This document shows, one piece after another, positions 19,223 to 28,793 of a stretch of DNA of 64,000 nt. The notes beneath the pieces were generated by a model. The model was not told the DNA's origin. It saw only the letters and a program-made list of their open reading frames with translations, and searched no databases. Numbering within the stretch: the stretch's first letter is position 1; each line of letters starts with the position of its first letter. This stretch comes from Flavobacterium limi (GTDB lineage Bacteria; Bacteroidota; Bacteroidia; Flavobacteriales; Flavobacteriaceae), in the NCBI RefSeq assembly GCF_010645075.1, contig NZ_JAADZV010000009.1, positions 203,049 to 267,048 of the forward strand, given 5' to 3'. The translations under genes and the position numbers were made by a program.

Positions 19223-19788
19223 AATTTTAATTTGTTTCAGATTGGCAATATTATTTATTTTTTTTTAAAGCTGTATACACAATCTTAAATATGGTAAAAA
19301 AATACTATTTTAATAATTTAGGCTTCTTAATATTATGATATCAAAAAAATAAAGACTACTGTTTTGTATATGATGTAATTCTAATTAAAAAAAACATTGA
19401 AGTATTGTAGGTTAAGCCTTAATATCATTGAGGATAGTCAATCTTAAAAACAGAAAAAAGAGTTTTATTTGCGAAATATTTATAATACTAAATAATTACA
19501 GCAGGATTTTATAATTGTACAGAAATAAAATTTTTAAACACATTTTGTTCCTAATAAATACCGAACTTTATATTTATACTTGATTCTGTGGAATTTATTT
19601 AAAACAGGAATAAATTTGAGGATGTTTTTGAGTAAGATTAGTACTAATTTTATTTTTCACAATTATTAGAAATCGGTCTTTCGGGATATAGTTTTTTCAT
19701 TGATTCCTCATATTTAATGATAATTATTCTATCTAAAGCCAGTATTATTCATTAAAAATTTATATTTGCCAAAATAAAAATTTACAAA
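19223..19788. other. Divergent control region between two sigma operons
   Basis: This AT-rich gap of about 566 bp separates the two head-to-head sigma genes. On the plus side TATATTTG (19761-19768) is a promoter candidate. On the minus side only a weak match (CAATATTA, 19246-19253) is seen. No open frame or repeat in between looks like a gene. Confidence 0.55.
19761..19768 (+). promoter_or_regulatory. -7 promoter element for the right-hand sigma gene
   Basis: TATATTTG fits TAnnTTTG exactly. Transcription would start around 19773-19775, inside the open frame of the sigma gene, leaving a leader of only a few to 15 nt. I do not see a clear TTG -33 element at the usual distance. Confidence 0.5.
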
Positions 19789-20331
19789 ATTAATCGCGGA
19801 CAAGAACATATTAAAATTGATGAAGCGTACTATAAGGAACTTTTCTATTCCTTATATCCAAGGCTTGTGGGGTATAGTTTTAATTACCTTAAGGATACTT
19901 TTGCTGCAGAAGAAGTGGTCGAGAATGTGATGCTGCTGCTTTGGGAAAATCGTTTAAAATTTGAAAAAGTCAACGATGTCAAATCGTATTTGTATACGAT
20001 GGTCAAAAACGGTTCTGTTGCCGTTCTTAAAAAACAGCAAAAAAGCATCCAGCTGGATGAAACATTTTCAGATGAGCCATTGGAATTTGATTTTAATATC
20101 CTCCAGGAAGAAGTATATTCTGTTTTAATAGAAGCGCTTAATTCATTACCTGAAAAATGCAAAGAAGTCTTTGAACTGTCCTGTTTAGAAGGAATGAAGT
20201 ACAAAGATATCGCCGAACAGCTTGATATTTCTGTCAATACTGTAAAATCACAACGTGCCCGGGCCATCGAATTATTAAAGGTAAAACTGAAAAATCATTC
20301 AGAACTTTTATTTATTTTACTATTTCTTTAA
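19789..20331 (+). CDS. ECF RNA polymerase sigma factor without an ATG start
   Basis: The sequence is a SusC-linked ECF sigma factor: region 2 (YYKELFYSLYPRLVGYSFNYL, split here only by reading the frame upstream, then VENVMLLLWENRLKF and VKSYLYTMVKN) and region 4 (LNSLPEKCKEVFELSCLEGMKYKDIAEQL, then SVNTVKSQRARAIELL). Region 2 begins at about 19831, upstream of the first conventional start, a GTG at 19867. The frame is open from a stop at 19753 and has no ATG, GTG or TTG before that GTG. I place the start at ATT 19789, which would give 180 residues, the usual size. This start is uncertain. A FecR gene follows at 20431. Confidence 0.8.
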   Translation: MNRGQEHIKIDEAYYKELFYSLYPRLVGYSFNYLKDTFAAEEVVENVMLLLWENRLKFEKVNDVKSYLYTMVKNGSVAVLKKQQKSIQLDETFSDEPLEFDFNILQEEVYSVLIEALNSLPEKCKEVFELSCLEGMKYKDIAEQLDISVNTVKSQRARAIELLKVKLKNHSELLFILLFL

Positions 20332-20430
20332 AATTTTTCAAAAATCTTTCCACCCTTTTTTGGTGTTTCGTACTCTTAGTTATATAACATTTACTTAAAC
20401 TGTTAATAACCGATACTTAATATTAAAAAT

Positions 20431-21630
20431 ATGTCTTTAGGAAACGAAGAATTTATAGTCGCTGATCTGATAAGAAAAGAATTGCTACTTGGCGAATTAT
20501 CGACACAAGAGAATGCTTTTTTGCAAAAATGGCTTTCGGTACCCGAAAACGAATTATATTATCAAAAGGTAATTGATTTTGAAACCTTAAAATCAAAAGA
20601 ATCGTTTTACAGTGGCATTGATACTGATGTGGCTTTTGAAAGGATCAGAGAAAAGATCAGTCAGAGCAATACGCCTGTTGTTACTCTTTACAACTATAAA
20701 AGCCTGCTAAAATATGCAGCAGTTTTTTTGGTCTTGCTCGGTCTTGGCTCTGCTTTTCTTTTTACAAATAATAAAGAAAATCAAAAAGAAGTTGTAGTCA
20801 CCAGTATTACTCCAAAATACAATAGTCCTACTTTGGTACTGGCAGACGGAACCGTAGTAGCGTTAGAGGCCAAAAAGGAAAAGATAGTTTCTAAAAACGG
20901 CGTAATCTCCAATGTAAATCAGGTTTTGGTTTATGATACAAAAGATTTAAAAGGAGCTGCATCCGGAGAAAATACCTTAATTGTTCCTGTTGGCGGTATC
21001 TATGCCGTTAATCTTTCTGACGGGACAAAAGTCTGGCTGAACTCAAAATCGTCATTAAAATATCCGGTTGAATTTACTGGCAATAAACGAGCCGTGACCC
21101 TTGAAGGAGAAGCCTATTTTGAAGTAAGCAAAAATTTGCACAGTCCTTTTACTGTTAAAACAAAATCAGGAAACATTACGGTTTTAGGTACCCACTTTAA
21201 TGTAAGTTCTTACACCGAAGACCACACATTCACCACTACCCTTGCAGAAGGAAAAGTAAAAGTTTCGGATTTCGATTCTAAGGAAAACGAATCCGTTATT
21301 TTAAATCCGGGGGAGCAATCACGTGTAAATACTAAAAATGATGTTTCCGTAACTGTTGCAGCAGTTGATCCGTCAGTTTATACAGCCTGGAAAGACGGTA
21401 AATTTTATTTTGAAAACGAGAACCTCAAAAGTATCCTGGCGAAAATGTCCAGATGGTACAACTTCACTGCGAAGTTTGAAAACAAATCGCTGGAGCAGAT
21501 CAGGTTTACCGGAATTGCTTTGAAGGAAGAACCAATAGACCGTCTGCTTGATATTATCAGTAAAACATCGAATGTAAAATATAAAATAATCAAAGTAAAC
21601 CAGACCTATGAAGTAACCGTAAGTAAGTAA
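20431..21630 (+). CDS. FecR-type anti-sigma factor
   Basis: This 399-residue inner-membrane anti-sigma factor has a cytoplasmic part (about 1-88), one membrane helix (about 90-111, in LLKYAAVFLVLLGLG), a FecR domain (about 190-285) and a C-terminal DUF4974 domain (about 325-399). It should bind the sigma factor encoded 100 bp upstream and receive a signal from the STN domain of the SusC encoded downstream. It is longer than its counterpart at 17389-18432 because of extra sequence between the membrane helix and the FecR core. Confidence 0.93.
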   Translation: MSLGNEEFIVADLIRKELLLGELSTQENAFLQKWLSVPENELYYQKVIDFETLKSKESFYSGIDTDVAFERIREKISQSNTPVVTLYNYKSLLKYAAVFLVLLGLGSAFLFTNNKENQKEVVVTSITPKYNSPTLVLADGTVVALEAKKEKIVSKNGVISNVNQVLVYDTKDLKGAASGENTLIVPVGGIYAVNLSDGTKVWLNSKSSLKYPVEFTGNKRAVTLEGEAYFEVSKNLHSPFTVKTKSGNITVLGTHFNVSSYTEDHTFTTTLAEGKVKVSDFDSKENESVILNPGEQSRVNTKNDVSVTVAAVDPSVYTAWKDGKFYFENENLKSILAKMSRWYNFTAKFENKSLEQIRFTGIALKEEPIDRLLDIISKTSNVKYKIIKVNQTYEVTVSK

Positions 21631-21635
21631 AAAAA

Positions 21636-21661
21636 CCGGAAAATATTGCAGTATTTCCCGG
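21636..21661 (+). other. Stem-loop between fecR and susC (right operon)
   Basis: CCGG-A-AAATA and TATTT-C-CCGG pair around a short loop, 6 bp after the FecR stop and 64 bp before the SusC start. No T run follows. It is probably an mRNA processing or stability hairpin and is the counterpart of those at 17254-17279 and 48048-48068. Confidence 0.5.
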
Positions 21662-21724
21662 CTAGTATTGTTCAGTCGAAAAAAAGAGTTCGAAATCAAT
21701 TAACCAACCAAAACATTTAAAAGT

Positions 21725-24700
21725 ATGAAAAAAAACCTATCCGCAAAAGATTGTGGGGTAAAATCCGCTCTTTGGGATAAATTTCTTAGCATTATGAAGA
21801 AATCCCTACTATTATCCATTTTTTTAGGCCATATCGTTGTTTTTGCCTACTCGCAAAAAGTAACAATAAAGGCAAAAAATCAATCTATAGCTACTGTTTT
21901 AAAAACCATTACCAGAAAAACTAACGTAGAGTTTTTTTATAGTGATGATGTATTTAATGCTCAGGGAAGAGTAAATTTAGAAGCAAAGAATGCTGATGTT
22001 ATAGCTGTTGTCAAAGAACTTATTGGCGATGGCTACAAAGCTGAATTTATTAATAACAAACTGATTGTCATTTCTATAAATAACAAAGTTAAAACCGCGA
22101 CTGCTTCAGTAATGGCAGAAAAGGTAAAAGTAAAAGGAGTTGTGACCAATGCCAAAAAAGAATTTTTAATTGGAGCAACAATCTGGGTAAAAGGTACAAA
22201 AGATGGAGCGATAACAAATTTTGACGGTTCATATGAAATTATGGCCCAAAAAGGTGATGTTCTTGTTTTTGAATATTTAGGATATAAAAAAACTGAAATT
22301 ACAGTTTCTAATAACTTGATTATTAATGCTGTGTTGTTAGAAGATGTAAGTAACCTGGATGAGGTAAAAATAGTTTCTACAGGTTATCAAAAAATTGACA
22401 GAGAACGTTCTACAGGATCTTTTGTTGCCCTTACAGCTGCAGATTTAGAAAAAGTGCCGGTTAATAATGTACTTCATAGACTGGAAGGTCAGGTTGCAGG
22501 TTTGCAGTTAAATATACAGGACTCTGACAACACTTTTGTTTATGGATCTACATATGGAGAGAGCCATGGAAGAAGTAGTTATAATCTTGCCATTAGAGGA
22601 AAATCTACATTTGAAGGTACAGCAGGGTCTAATGCAATGCCATTAATTGTACTTGACGGCACACCTACAGAATTAGATATCAGAACTATAAATCCGAATG
22701 ATATTGAGAAAATTACGTTTTTAAAAGATGCAGCTTCGGCCTCAATTTATGGAGCAAGAGCGGCCAATGGAGTAATGGTTATTGATACTAAAAAAGGAAA
22801 ACAAGGACAAACGAGAATTAGTTTTTCTCAAAATTATGGTTTTTCTAATAAACCTTCTTTGTCAAAACTTCCCTTGATGAATTCATCTCAGGTTTTAAAT
22901 TTAGAACAGGAATTTGTAGATAAAAATCTGGTTACAGACCCTGCAAATATAACCTTTATGATGGCTCCTCCTATTAGTCTGGGAATGGACCTGATGTTTC
23001 AATACAAACGCGGTACGATTACTGAAGCTCAAAGAAACGCTGGCTTAGATATATTGCGTAATCGTAATACTTACGGACAGGCAGAACAGTATTTCCTGCA
23101 GGCTTCATCTACTCAAAATTATAATTTATCGTTTAGTGGTGCACAAAATGATTATTCTTATTTCATGTCCGGATCGTATTCAAAAGAAGAAACTCAGTTG
23201 AAAGGAAATAGCGGACAACGTTTTACTTTGTTATCCAATCAGGATTTTAAGCTTTTCAATTATTTAAAAATGACTACAAGCCTGAGAGGTTCTGTTTTTA
23301 AATACAAGGATAATGCTTTAGGACTTAAGCCATTAGGAATTGACACAAATACCTTATTGCCTTATAATCAAATTATTGGAGATGATGGAAATTCGGTAAA
23401 CTACTATCAGCGTTATTATAGTGCGCAAACTATTCCGTTGGAACAAGCCGGATACTTACCATGGACCTATAATTATATTGATGAATTAAAGAATAGCGAC
23501 AAGTCATCAAATGAATTAAATTTTGGTGCTACCATTTCGGCTACAGCTCCTCTATTAAAAGGGCTAGATGCTGTAGGTACTTATTCTATAGAAAATGCAC
23601 GTACATCAAATGATAACATGTACAATGAAAACACCTTCTATGCACGTGACAGAATCAACTCAGCAACTTCTATAAATAGTAATGGGGATTTAGTAAATGC
23701 AATTCCGTTAGGAGGTATTTATCAGAATAACGAATTTGGTACAAGCAGTTACACGATGAGAGGGCAATTAAATTATGATGGCATTATTGGCCAGGATCAT
23801 TTAATTAATGCAATGGCAGGTATTGAAGCCAGAGAAACCAGAGAAAGCCAAGACGGTAGAACATTATATGGGTATAATCCAAAAACGCAAACTTCTGTAG
23901 ATCTTCCATCGCTAAATTACGTTGATGTAAACGGATTCAACTATACGCTAGGGTATGGTAATGAGCATAAAGATGTTCGCAGAAGATTTTTATCGTATTA
24001 TGCCAATGCAGGTTATACGTATAAAAATAAATATACTATCACTGGAAGTGCCCGTTTAGACGACTACAACAATTTTGGAGTAGATAAAAAACTTAGAAGA
24101 ACACCACTATGGTCAACAGGAGCAAAATGGAATATTAAAGAAGAATCCTTCCTAAAAGACAGCAACTTATTTAATAGTTTAAGTTTAAGAGCCAGTTATG
24201 GTTACAATGGTAATATCAACATGGAAGTATTTCCTTTTACCAACATAACTTTAAATAATTTAGATAATTTTTCACAACAGCCTTATGCTTCAATAAGCAG
24301 GCCTGCAAATCCTAATTTACGTTGGGAAAAAACGGCAATCTTAAACTTAGGAGTTGATTTCTCTATCTTGAACAGTAGATTAAACGGTACTGTAGAATAT
24401 TATAAAAAGAATAGTAGAGATCTGATCGTAGAGTTCCCAATTTCTCCATTTTACGGTGTTCAAAATGATGCGTTAATACAAAATGCAGCAACATTATCCG
24501 GAAATGGTGTTGATTTAAGCTTAAACGGAACTATTCTAAAAGCAAAAGATTTTTCGTGGAATTCCGGTCTTGTGGTAACATATAATACTACAGAAGTAAC
24601 TGATTCCCGTTTTAAAAATTTCAGTCAGTATTTAAATGGATCAGGTGGGACACCGCCAGTTGAAGGCTATCCGTTGGGCAGTGTATTTGCTTTTAGATCA

Positions 24701-25318
24701 GCAGGATTAGATGCAACCGGCAGAACGCAGGTATATGATAAGGCTGGTAATATCGTGAACTCTTTTACTTCTTTAAAAGACATTGAGGACATGAAATACA
24801 TGGGCACCAATATTCCATCTTATTTCGGAAGTTTCAGTCACACCTTTACGTATAAAAAATTGTCATTATACATTTTGGCAACTTACAAATTTGATTACGT
24901 AATGTTTAAACCAACTTACGGAGGTTATGTAGACAGATCCGGAAGATTTAGCAGGTACGACTTAAATAGTGATATTGACCAAAGATGGAGAACCCCTGGA
25001 GATGAGGCTAATACATCAGTTCCAGGAATTGTAGGCTCATCCGGAGTAAGTCTTGTGAGATATTTTTCTTCAGACAACCGTATTATGGAAGGAGATCATA
25101 TCCGTTTTAGAGAGCTTTCACTTAAATACGATATAAATGAGTTAATCAACAGAGGTTTTATAACAGGTGCTTCGGTAACTTTTACGGCCAGAAATCTTGG
25201 TTTCTTCTGGAGAAAAAACAAAGACGGTTTAGATCCTGACTTTTTGCCTTACACAGGATCTAATATGAAATTGCCGGCAATGGCAATGTACTCAATTGGT
25301 TTTAATGTTAATTTTTAA
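21725..25318 (+). CDS. SusC/RagA TonB-dependent receptor with STN domain
   Basis: This is a 1197-residue outer-membrane transporter. A leader of about 24 residues precedes a normal signal peptide (MKKSLLLSIFLGHIVVFAYSQ). Then come an STN domain (about 46-115), a carboxypeptidase-regulatory-like domain (VKGVVTNAKKEFLIGATI, about 138-215), a plug with the signature VSTGYQKIDRERSTGSF, and a beta barrel ending MYSIGFNVNF. The STGYQ.i..ERstGSF variant of the signature differs from the two other SusC proteins in the window (IIGYGTTTKR, VVGYGKQSKK). It is followed by SusD and thiol-redox genes in one operon. Confidence 0.92.
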   Translation: MKKNLSAKDCGVKSALWDKFLSIMKKSLLLSIFLGHIVVFAYSQKVTIKAKNQSIATVLKTITRKTNVEFFYSDDVFNAQGRVNLEAKNADVIAVVKELIGDGYKAEFINNKLIVISINNKVKTATASVMAEKVKVKGVVTNAKKEFLIGATIWVKGTKDGAITNFDGSYEIMAQKGDVLVFEYLGYKKTEITVSNNLIINAVLLEDVSNLDEVKIVSTGYQKIDRERSTGSFVALTAADLEKVPVNNVLHRLEGQVAGLQLNIQDSDNTFVYGSTYGESHGRSSYNLAIRGKSTFEGTAGSNAMPLIVLDGTPTELDIRTINPNDIEKITFLKDAASASIYGARAANGVMVIDTKKGKQGQTRISFSQNYGFSNKPSLSKLPLMNSSQVLNLEQEFVDKNLVTDPANITFMMAPPISLGMDLMFQYKRGTITEAQRNAGLDILRNRNTYGQAEQYFLQASSTQNYNLSFSGAQNDYSYFMSGSYSKEETQLKGNSGQRFTLLSNQDFKLFNYLKMTTSLRGSVFKYKDNALGLKPLGIDTNTLLPYNQIIGDDGNSVNYYQRYYSAQTIPLEQAGYLPWTYNYIDELKNSDKSSNELNFGATISATAPLLKGLDAVGTYSIENARTSNDNMYNENTFYARDRINSATSINSNGDLVNAIPLGGIYQNNEFGTSSYTMRGQLNYDGIIGQDHLINAMAGIEARETRESQDGRTLYGYNPKTQTSVDLPSLNYVDVNGFNYTLGYGNEHKDVRRRFLSYYANAGYTYKNKYTITGSARLDDYNNFGVDKKLRRTPLWSTGAKWNIKEESFLKDSNLFNSLSLRASYGYNGNINMEVFPFTNITLNNLDNFSQQPYASISRPANPNLRWEKTAILNLGVDFSILNSRLNGTVEYYKKNSRDLIVEFPISPFYGVQNDALIQNAATLSGNGVDLSLNGTILKAKDFSWNSGLVVTYNTTEVTDSRFKNFSQYLNGSGGTPPVEGYPLGSVFAFRSAGLDATGRTQVYDKAGNIVNSFTSLKDIEDMKYMGTNIPSYFGSFSHTFTYKKLSLYILATYKFDYVMFKPTYGGYVDRSGRFSRYDLNSDIDQRWRTPGDEANTSVPGIVGSSGVSLVRYFSSDNRIMEGDHIRFRELSLKYDINELINRGFITGASVTFTARNLGFFWRKNKDGLDPDFLPYTGSNMKLPAMAMYSIGFNVNF

Positions 25319-25328
25319 TTTTTTAAAG

Positions 25329-26726
25329 ATGAAAAAATATTTAAAATACATCACCATAATAGCTTTAGGAGCAGTAGTTTTTAGCTGTGATAATTATGTC
25401 GATATCAAAACCGAGGGTAGATTAATACCTGAAGAAACAGAAAACTATAGATTTCTGTTAAATAATTCGGCTACATTAGACATAACATACGGTAATGTAG
25501 ATGTAGCGTCAGACGATATAAGTTTTCAAAATGAAGCTCAAACCACCGCATTAGGGGCGTCAGATTACCTTCGTCCTTTTGTGAATCAATACAAGTGGGC
25601 AAATCAAATTTATTTTGACGGTGAGTTAGATTATAATATGAATACTATGTATACTGCGTTGTACAATGCTAATATTGTGATCAATGAAGTAATGCAAAGT
25701 AAGGAAGGAACAGAAGCTCAAAAACTTGCCATTAAAGGAGAAGCACAAGTGCACCGCGCTTATATCTTTTTAACTCTGGTAAATGTTTTTGGAAAAGCCT
25801 ACGATGCGACGACTGCAGCTACAGATTTGGGAATTGTTCTTTTTACAACTCCAACGGTTTCAGGCGATATCAAAAGAACTTCAGTTCAAAATGCATACGA
25901 TATTATTCTAAGTGATTTAAACGATGCTGTTAATTCAGGATTAAAACCAATTAATTCGGGTAATAATGTAGCCTTTCCTTCCAGAGCATCAGCTTATGCA
26001 CTTTTGGCAAGAACGTATTTGTATATGCGTAACTATCCTAAAGCTTTAGAAAACGCAGAAAAAGCATTAGCGATTCAAAGTACGTTAAATAACCTGGAAG
26101 ATTTTGAGTTTAGTACTTTCCCAGGAAGAAGATTAGATAGAGAATTAATATTATCTAAGTTCAACGGATACAGTTCCCTGACTTATGCACCCCAGATTTT
26201 ATCTTTAAGCAATGAGCTTATTGATACATTTGACACAAACGATTTGCGTTATGTATTGTTTACACAGCCAAGCAGTACTTTTAGTTCTGATTATACAATA
26301 GGAAGAACTTATTCGAAAGAAGGTTTAACAGGAGAAAGCCGTAACGGAGGGCCAACGGTACCGGAAATGATGCTGATAAAAGCAGAATGTCTGGCAAGAG
26401 CTGGTTCTGGAGAAGCAGCAATGGCTGAAATCAATAAGCTAAGACAAAAAAGATTCAGAGCGTCAGAATATACTGCCATGACAGCAACAGACAATAAAGA
26501 TGCTTTGGTTAAAGTTTTAGCAGAAAGGAGAAGAGAACTTATGGGATCAAGTGGTTTTAGATGGTTTGATTTGAAACGATTAAACAAAGAACCTGAATTT
26601 GCTAAAACAATTACACACGTTTTTGGTACGGAGTCTTTCACACTTGCTCCAAACAGCGATCGCTATCAAATGCCGTATGCTCCAATTTATTATGATTACG
26701 CACCAAACTTACAACAAAATCCATAA
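25329..26726 (+). CDS. SusD/RagB family outer-membrane lipoprotein
   Basis: This 465-residue surface lipoprotein has a lipobox (VFSC) with the lipidated residue at Cys20. A SusD-like N-terminal domain with helical repeats and the C-terminal RagB/SusD part (GSSGFRWFDLKRLNKEPEF, then YQMPYAPIYYDYAPNLQQNP) are present. The frame opens earlier and overlaps the end of susC, but ATG 25329 directly precedes the signal peptide and is 10 bp after the SusC stop. It pairs with the SusC above. The ligand is unknown. Confidence 0.92.
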   Translation: MKKYLKYITIIALGAVVFSCDNYVDIKTEGRLIPEETENYRFLLNNSATLDITYGNVDVASDDISFQNEAQTTALGASDYLRPFVNQYKWANQIYFDGELDYNMNTMYTALYNANIVINEVMQSKEGTEAQKLAIKGEAQVHRAYIFLTLVNVFGKAYDATTAATDLGIVLFTTPTVSGDIKRTSVQNAYDIILSDLNDAVNSGLKPINSGNNVAFPSRASAYALLARTYLYMRNYPKALENAEKALAIQSTLNNLEDFEFSTFPGRRLDRELILSKFNGYSSLTYAPQILSLSNELIDTFDTNDLRYVLFTQPSSTFSSDYTIGRTYSKEGLTGESRNGGPTVPEMMLIKAECLARAGSGEAAMAEINKLRQKRFRASEYTAMTATDNKDALVKVLAERRRELMGSSGFRWFDLKRLNKEPEFAKTITHVFGTESFTLAPNSDRYQMPYAPIYYDYAPNLQQNP

Positions 26727-26742
26727 TTAGGTTAATTCAAAC

Positions 26743-26768
26743 GTGCACTCAAAAAACTTTGAGTGCAC
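26743..26768 (+). other. Strong stem-loop between susD and the redox genes
   Basis: GTGCACTCAAA and TTTGAGTGCAC form a perfect 11-bp stem with a 4-base loop, 16 bp after susD. No T run follows, so full termination is unlikely. It is better explained as a 3'-end stabilising or partial-termination hairpin that separates expression of susCD from the four genes after it. Confidence 0.75.
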
Positions 26769-26789
26769 TAATTCAAAAAAAAACAAAAA

Positions 26790-28793
26790 ATGAAAAATTT
26801 AAAACTGATCTTATTTTTATTCAGTATTAACACAGCAATTTTTGCTCAGGATGCACCTGCGCCCGTATTGTCTCTTTCTCCGGAACATCCAAATCCGGGA
26901 GACGAAGTTACCATTACTTATAATGCCGCAAACGGACCACTTGCAAATGCTATGTATGTAAATGGAGTTGTATATACTTTTGATAATTTTAAATGGCGTG
27001 CAGACGATATCTCTTTAAAAGCAGCCGGAGATAAAAAATGGGAAACAAAAATGAAGCTTTCAAACCATGCTTCGTTTATTAATTGTGTTTTTAAATCAGA
27101 TACAATCGTAGACAAAGGAGAAAAATTCCCAAATGGTTATATGTTTGCACAGGTTCCCGGATCTTATACAGGCTGGGGAATTTTGAGAAGCAGGGCCTTT
27201 CAGAATGAAGTCCCGAATGTAGTCCATGACAGCGCATACATCGCCGATCAGGTGGGTCTGATGTGGATCAATTACGAACTGCAATACCATCCGGAAAGCC
27301 GTAAAAAGGTTTTTTATTATGGATTAAAATTAAAACAATTAGCATCTGGTAAAGATGAAGGTGCAGCAATCAAAAAAGAATTGCGTGGCCTGTTGGCAGA
27401 TCCAAATCTGGATAATACAACACAATATGATATTCAGAAGACTTTATTTTTATTAGAAAATCCAGCTGATAAAGTATTTACAGATTCTGTTCAAAAAGTG
27501 TTGGTGACAAAATATCCTTACGGAGTTTTAGCAAGAGACAGACAAATTCAAAAGGTTTTTAATGAAACAGATTTTAAGACTAAAGTAAAATTATTTGCCG
27601 ATTTCGAAAAGAATTTTCCGCAAAGCAAATTTGAGGATGTTTACACCGATTATGAAAGTTTGTTTTATGATAAAATGGTTAAATCTATTGTTTACGGTTA
27701 TATCGTAAATAACAAAGATTATGATTATGCTTTGAACAGTGTCAAAAAGGTTTCTTTTGGCAACTTATTAGATTATCACTGGCATTTAGTATCAATTCCT
27801 TACGACAGAGATCATGAAGGAACCGAAAAAGCGAACATAGAAACCTTAAAAAAATACGCTGATATTTTTATGGCAGAACTGGAGAACAGACTAACATTTG
27901 TTCCAAAAATGTATGCAGGAAAATTATCTCTGAAAGAATGGCAGGATCAGGCATTGCAAATGCTGGCCAGAGAATATTTTACGTATGCAAAACTAGCAGA
28001 AACCACAAAAAACTATGATGTGGAAGAAAAATACCTGGCAAAAATCAAACCTTTGTTTGGGTACAACGATGCTACTTACAACGAGGTTTATGCCAGAATG
28101 CTGATAAGAAAGGGACAAACAGCAGATGCTAAAAATTATATGGCACTTGCGGTAAAACAAAATCAGGTAACTCCTGAAATATTAGCTTCATTAAAAGAAC
28201 TTTATTTGAAAGATGGCGGAACAACAGCAGGTTTTGACGCTTACTTAGAATCTCTAAAATCTTTAAATAATATTGAAGAACATAAAAAGAAAGTAATTTC
28301 AGAATTAGTAAACCTTCCAATTGCAGGTTTTGATTTAGAAAGCAGCAAAGGTGGCAGAGTAAAACTGGCCGACCAAAAAGGAAAAATTGTAGTACTTGAT
28401 TTCTGGGCAATGTGGTGCGGACCATGTAAAAATGCGATGCCGGGAATGAAGATGGCAGTTGACAAATACAAAAATGACCCAAATGTAAAGTTCTATTTTG
28501 TAGATACAATGGAATATATCAAAGATTATAAAGAACAGACCCAGGCTTTCATCAAAGAAAAAGGATTTGATTTTAACGTTCTTTACGATGGAAAAAATCC
28601 TAAAACAGGAAAAATGGATGTTGCTTATGAACAATACGCAAAAGCATTTCAATTTTCCGGAATTCCGGAGAAAATGATTATTGATGCAAACGGAAAATTA
28701 CGTTGGATGTCTAATGGTTATTTTGGAAGTCCAAGCGAATTAGTAGATGAAATTTCAATTGTTGTTGAGCATTTAAAGGCAGAGAAAAAATAA
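26790..28793 (+). CDS. TlpA-like thioredoxin domain protein with long N-terminal region
   Basis: This 667-residue exported protein has a signal peptide (about 1-19, ending IFA), an Ig/beta-type segment (about 25-120) and a helical TPR-like middle (about 170-500). A C-terminal thioredoxin domain follows, with the active site WCGPC (Cys543 and Cys546) and the cis-Pro in SGIPEKMIID. It should reduce or exchange disulfides in the periplasm. Electrons probably come from the DsbD homologue two genes downstream. Its stop codon shares one base with the start of the next gene, so translation is likely coupled. Confidence 0.9.
   Translation: MKNLKLILFLFSINTAIFAQDAPAPVLSLSPEHPNPGDEVTITYNAANGPLANAMYVNGVVYTFDNFKWRADDISLKAAGDKKWETKMKLSNHASFINCVFKSDTIVDKGEKFPNGYMFAQVPGSYTGWGILRSRAFQNEVPNVVHDSAYIADQVGLMWINYELQYHPESRKKVFYYGLKLKQLASGKDEGAAIKKELRGLLADPNLDNTTQYDIQKTLFLLENPADKVFTDSVQKVLVTKYPYGVLARDRQIQKVFNETDFKTKVKLFADFEKNFPQSKFEDVYTDYESLFYDKMVKSIVYGYIVNNKDYDYALNSVKKVSFGNLLDYHWHLVSIPYDRDHEGTEKANIETLKKYADIFMAELENRLTFVPKMYAGKLSLKEWQDQALQMLAREYFTYAKLAETTKNYDVEEKYLAKIKPLFGYNDATYNEVYARMLIRKGQTADAKNYMALAVKQNQVTPEILASLKELYLKDGGTTAGFDAYLESLKSLNNIEEHKKKVISELVNLPIAGFDLESSKGGRVKLADQKGKIVVLDFWAMWCGPCKNAMPGMKMAVDKYKNDPNVKFYFVDTMEYIKDYKEQTQAFIKEKGFDFNVLYDGKNPKTGKMDVAYEQYAKAFQFSGIPEKMIIDANGKLRWMSNGYFGSPSELVDEISIVVEHLKAEKK

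Noticed and set aside
19867..20331. The sigma gene starting at GTG 19867
   Set aside because: This start would remove the first helix of region 2 (YKELFYSLYPRL), which is clearly encoded upstream in the same frame.
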